Source of the DNA: Sipunculus nudus
Lineage: Eukaryota; Annelida; Sipuncula; Golfingiida; Sipunculidae
Length of the DNA stretch: 64,000 bases
NCBI GenBank assembly: GCA_026874595.1
Contig: CM049313.1
Span: 33,693,159-33,757,158 of the forward strand
Direction of reading: 5' to 3'
Part shown: one piece after another, positions 62,239 to 64,000 of the stretch
Position numbering within the stretch: the first letter of the stretch is position 1
How the letters are laid out: each line of letters opens with the position of its first letter
Program-made: the position numbers and the translations under genes
The notes under the pieces: model-generated
Seen by the model: the letters and a program-made list of their open reading frames with translations, nothing else
What the model was told of the DNA's origin: nothing
Databases searched by the model: none

Positions 62239-64000
62239 ACAAACTTAATGACGAGAGAATGGGAGATGCAGCCAAGACACCAGACTTTAAGGATTTACTG
62301 GAAGCATTTGATATCTCAGACCTGAACAAGGACATTGCATCATCGATTACATCTGGCAATCAGAACAAAGCCACCTCAGACACTTCACAGCTAAATGCAT
62401 CTGATGGTGGGCTGGTAGGTGACACCATGACATCACCCAGTAATACGTGTGAGAGTACACAAAGTAATGAGGTGGGAGCTCGAAGCAAACAGATAACGCA
62501 GGAAACCCAGAATGGTGTGCAAGGTCATGATAATAACACTGAAGGTGGTATCAGGATTGCCTCTGTACATAGCGTCAACAGTATAGACCAAAATGCAATG
62601 GACCAGTCACAAGAGGATCAGGGTGGTGCCCCTGCACCTTTAATCATAACACCCAGTGGGGAGTCACCAGGAACATCTTCTCAAGAAAGGAATGGTACAT
62701 CTGTTGAACTGGCTGAAAGAAATGCTGAGCAACCAGATGCCCAGGGAAGCAAATCAGTGACTCCAGCAACCTCGATGCCACAAACAGAGTGTATAGTCAT
62801 TGAACCTATTGTGGTTAAAACTGAAAAGCCTTATACAACAGGGCAGAATACAATGCCGAGATTAAGTTCTGGAAAGCAAGATGCCCGTTTTAATACACCT
62901 CCCATGATGCCTTGTTTCCCTGGTCAGATGGTCCGCATGAGAAACAGAGTGCCACCTCCAGCAGCAATAAAACTTGTTGGTGTGTCCTCTAGTTTCCCAA
63001 GAATGGCCACAGTCGGAAACCCATATGTGATCACCTCAAATCCTCCACGTCAACTTATTGTGACACCCTCGCCTGCACCCAACCAGCAGCCACTGATTGT
63101 CGCTCCTCAGCTCAGTGCAAAACCCAACGGTAGAAAAAGATCCCTCACTGGTAAAAAACAGGAACCTGCTAAAAAGAGAAACCTGTCTTTAAGCTCTGTT
63201 GGTAATACCAAGTTAATGTTTATGTCTGACATCAAAAGTGCAGGAAAAGGAAATAATCCAGTCACAAACTTTCGACCAATTCAGCCATATACATCAGGGA
63301 GTCAGAAAAATCAGCAAGTAGGGGCACCAATTGTGTCTTCAAATGCTCAAAGTCAGTTGTTTACTTCAGCAGCATCCAAAGTGATTATAAATATCACAAA
63401 AGACTCTGCTTCAGAGCCAGCACTAGGCAGAATGGTGAAACTTGAAGAGGTGATGCATCTGGTGTCAGCAAAGAATCCACTGCCAAGCTATATCTCTCCT
63501 GACCCTCCTGCTCACCTTCTGCACCTGTTTGGTGAGGAAAATGGTGTGACCCGATATGCATGTGATGCCTGTGGTGATTCGTTCCACTTTAAAAGCAGCT
63601 TAGCCAATCATCGTAGACGTCGCAACTTTTTCGTCACGCTCATGTGCCGGGCTTGTTGTAAGACTGTAGTGTGCTACAATAAGTGCATGTTACTCGCTCA
63701 TGAGCAGTTGCATAAACTGAGCAAAAGAGGTGCTCAGAATGTTGACATTAGTCAGGCACTCTTTAAACCATTACCAGATTCACTATACAGTACATTGATG
63801 GATGTTCAGACCTTGCCTGAACCTGATGAACCCTGGGAGAGTATTGTGCCTAAGCTACACCCAAGCTTCAACATCAAGTTCACAGAAGCGGCCACAAAAT
63901 CTGGTCTCATGAATGGTACGTTTCCACAGGCTCCTTCATCCACAAATCTGACAATCAGTAACAATGCATCTACCTCAAGTAACCAGGAAAAGGGTAATGT
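62239..64000 (+). CDS. ZNF592/532/687-like: ZNF532/592/687-type zinc-finger transcription factor, large N-terminal coding exon (3' end beyond window)
   Basis: A pyrimidine-rich tract and CAG at 62236-62238 form a good splice acceptor. The frame is open from there to the window end. The preferred family start is the ATG at 62259 (A at -3, G at +4), giving at least 580 residues. Residues 1-20 contain M-G-D, then K-T-P-D-F, D-L-L and A-F-D-I, the N-terminal signature of vertebrate ZNF532/ZNF592/ZNF687. A Ser/Thr/Gln-rich low-complexity region follows, with a sumoylation-type VKTE at 186-189 and a bipartite basic NLS at about 292-307. A degenerate finger (C435, C438, H451, with no clear second His) and a C-x2-C-x14-H-x3-H finger (C463, C466, H481, H485) sit side by side, as in the vertebrate proteins. 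The family is nuclear and works with ZMYND8 and chromatin repressor complexes. The remaining C-terminal fingers lie outside. Upstream of the ATG the frame stays open to the acceptor, so extra N-terminal residues from earlier exons are possible. Family assignment is strong; which vertebrate paralogue it is closest to cannot be told. Confidence 0.95.

Overview
This is eukaryotic, AT-rich, intron- and transposon-dominated DNA. It most resembles a marine invertebrate, perhaps a lophotrochozoan. That placement rests on the mixture of tRNA-derived SINEs, hairpin-headed non-autonomous repeats and one bilaterian zinc-finger gene; no species-specific marker was seen. There are no bacterial genes, rRNA genes, CRISPR arrays or convincing stand-alone tRNA genes.

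The one secure gene lies at the right end, on the + strand. A splice acceptor at 62237-62238 opens a large coding exon that runs off the window. It encodes the N-terminal half of the single-copy relative of vertebrate ZNF532/ZNF592/ZNF687, with the N-terminal M-G-D...K-T-P-D-F motif, a basic NLS and the family's paired atypical zinc fingers. Reading backwards, a 40-nt exon at 8082-8121 and an 18-codon-phase-compatible start exon at 6437-6454, just downstream of a CpG-rich promoter-like patch (6060-6436), join in frame to it. If this model is right, nearly the whole window is one gene with an intron of about 54 kb. A further + strand exon candidate (45349-45798, Q/Y/P-rich, phase 1-1) and a possible terminal exon (46225-46406) lie inside that intron.

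Layout from left to right: 1-6 kb, scattered MITE-like elements, including an inverted pair of a hairpin-headed repeat, a 1.07-kb TIR element and a hAT-like TIR element. 6-8.1 kb, promoter and first exons. 8.2-10 kb, another hairpin-headed repeat. 10.5 and 12.5 kb, TTACTA-type simple repeats. 13-22 kb, a cluster of copies of a family with GCGAACCTGTG termini. 24.4-27.4 kb, a 47-bp minisatellite with higher-order structure, interrupted by a duplicated 780-bp block. 28.5 kb, a SINE. 29.66-34.10 kb, a complete LTR element with a 4-bp TSD but no recognisable gag/pol. 34.5-38.5 kb, a triplicated 1.33-kb segment within a longer dispersed repeat ending near 40.1 kb. 43-46.7 kb, degenerate repeats and exon candidates. 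46.9 kb, a second SINE. 47.6 kb, a pogo-like fragment. 48.9-51.4 kb, nested transposons with long TA tracts. 53.94 kb, a strong 65-nt hairpin. 54.9-56.1 kb, two more GCGAACCTGTG-type heads. 57.9 kb, a second SINE family. 59.7-60.85 kb, a well-preserved hairpin-headed repeat. 62.1-62.2 kb, a SINE tail abutting the splice acceptor.

Most short open frames in the window are by-products of repeats or chance and are not annotated as genes.
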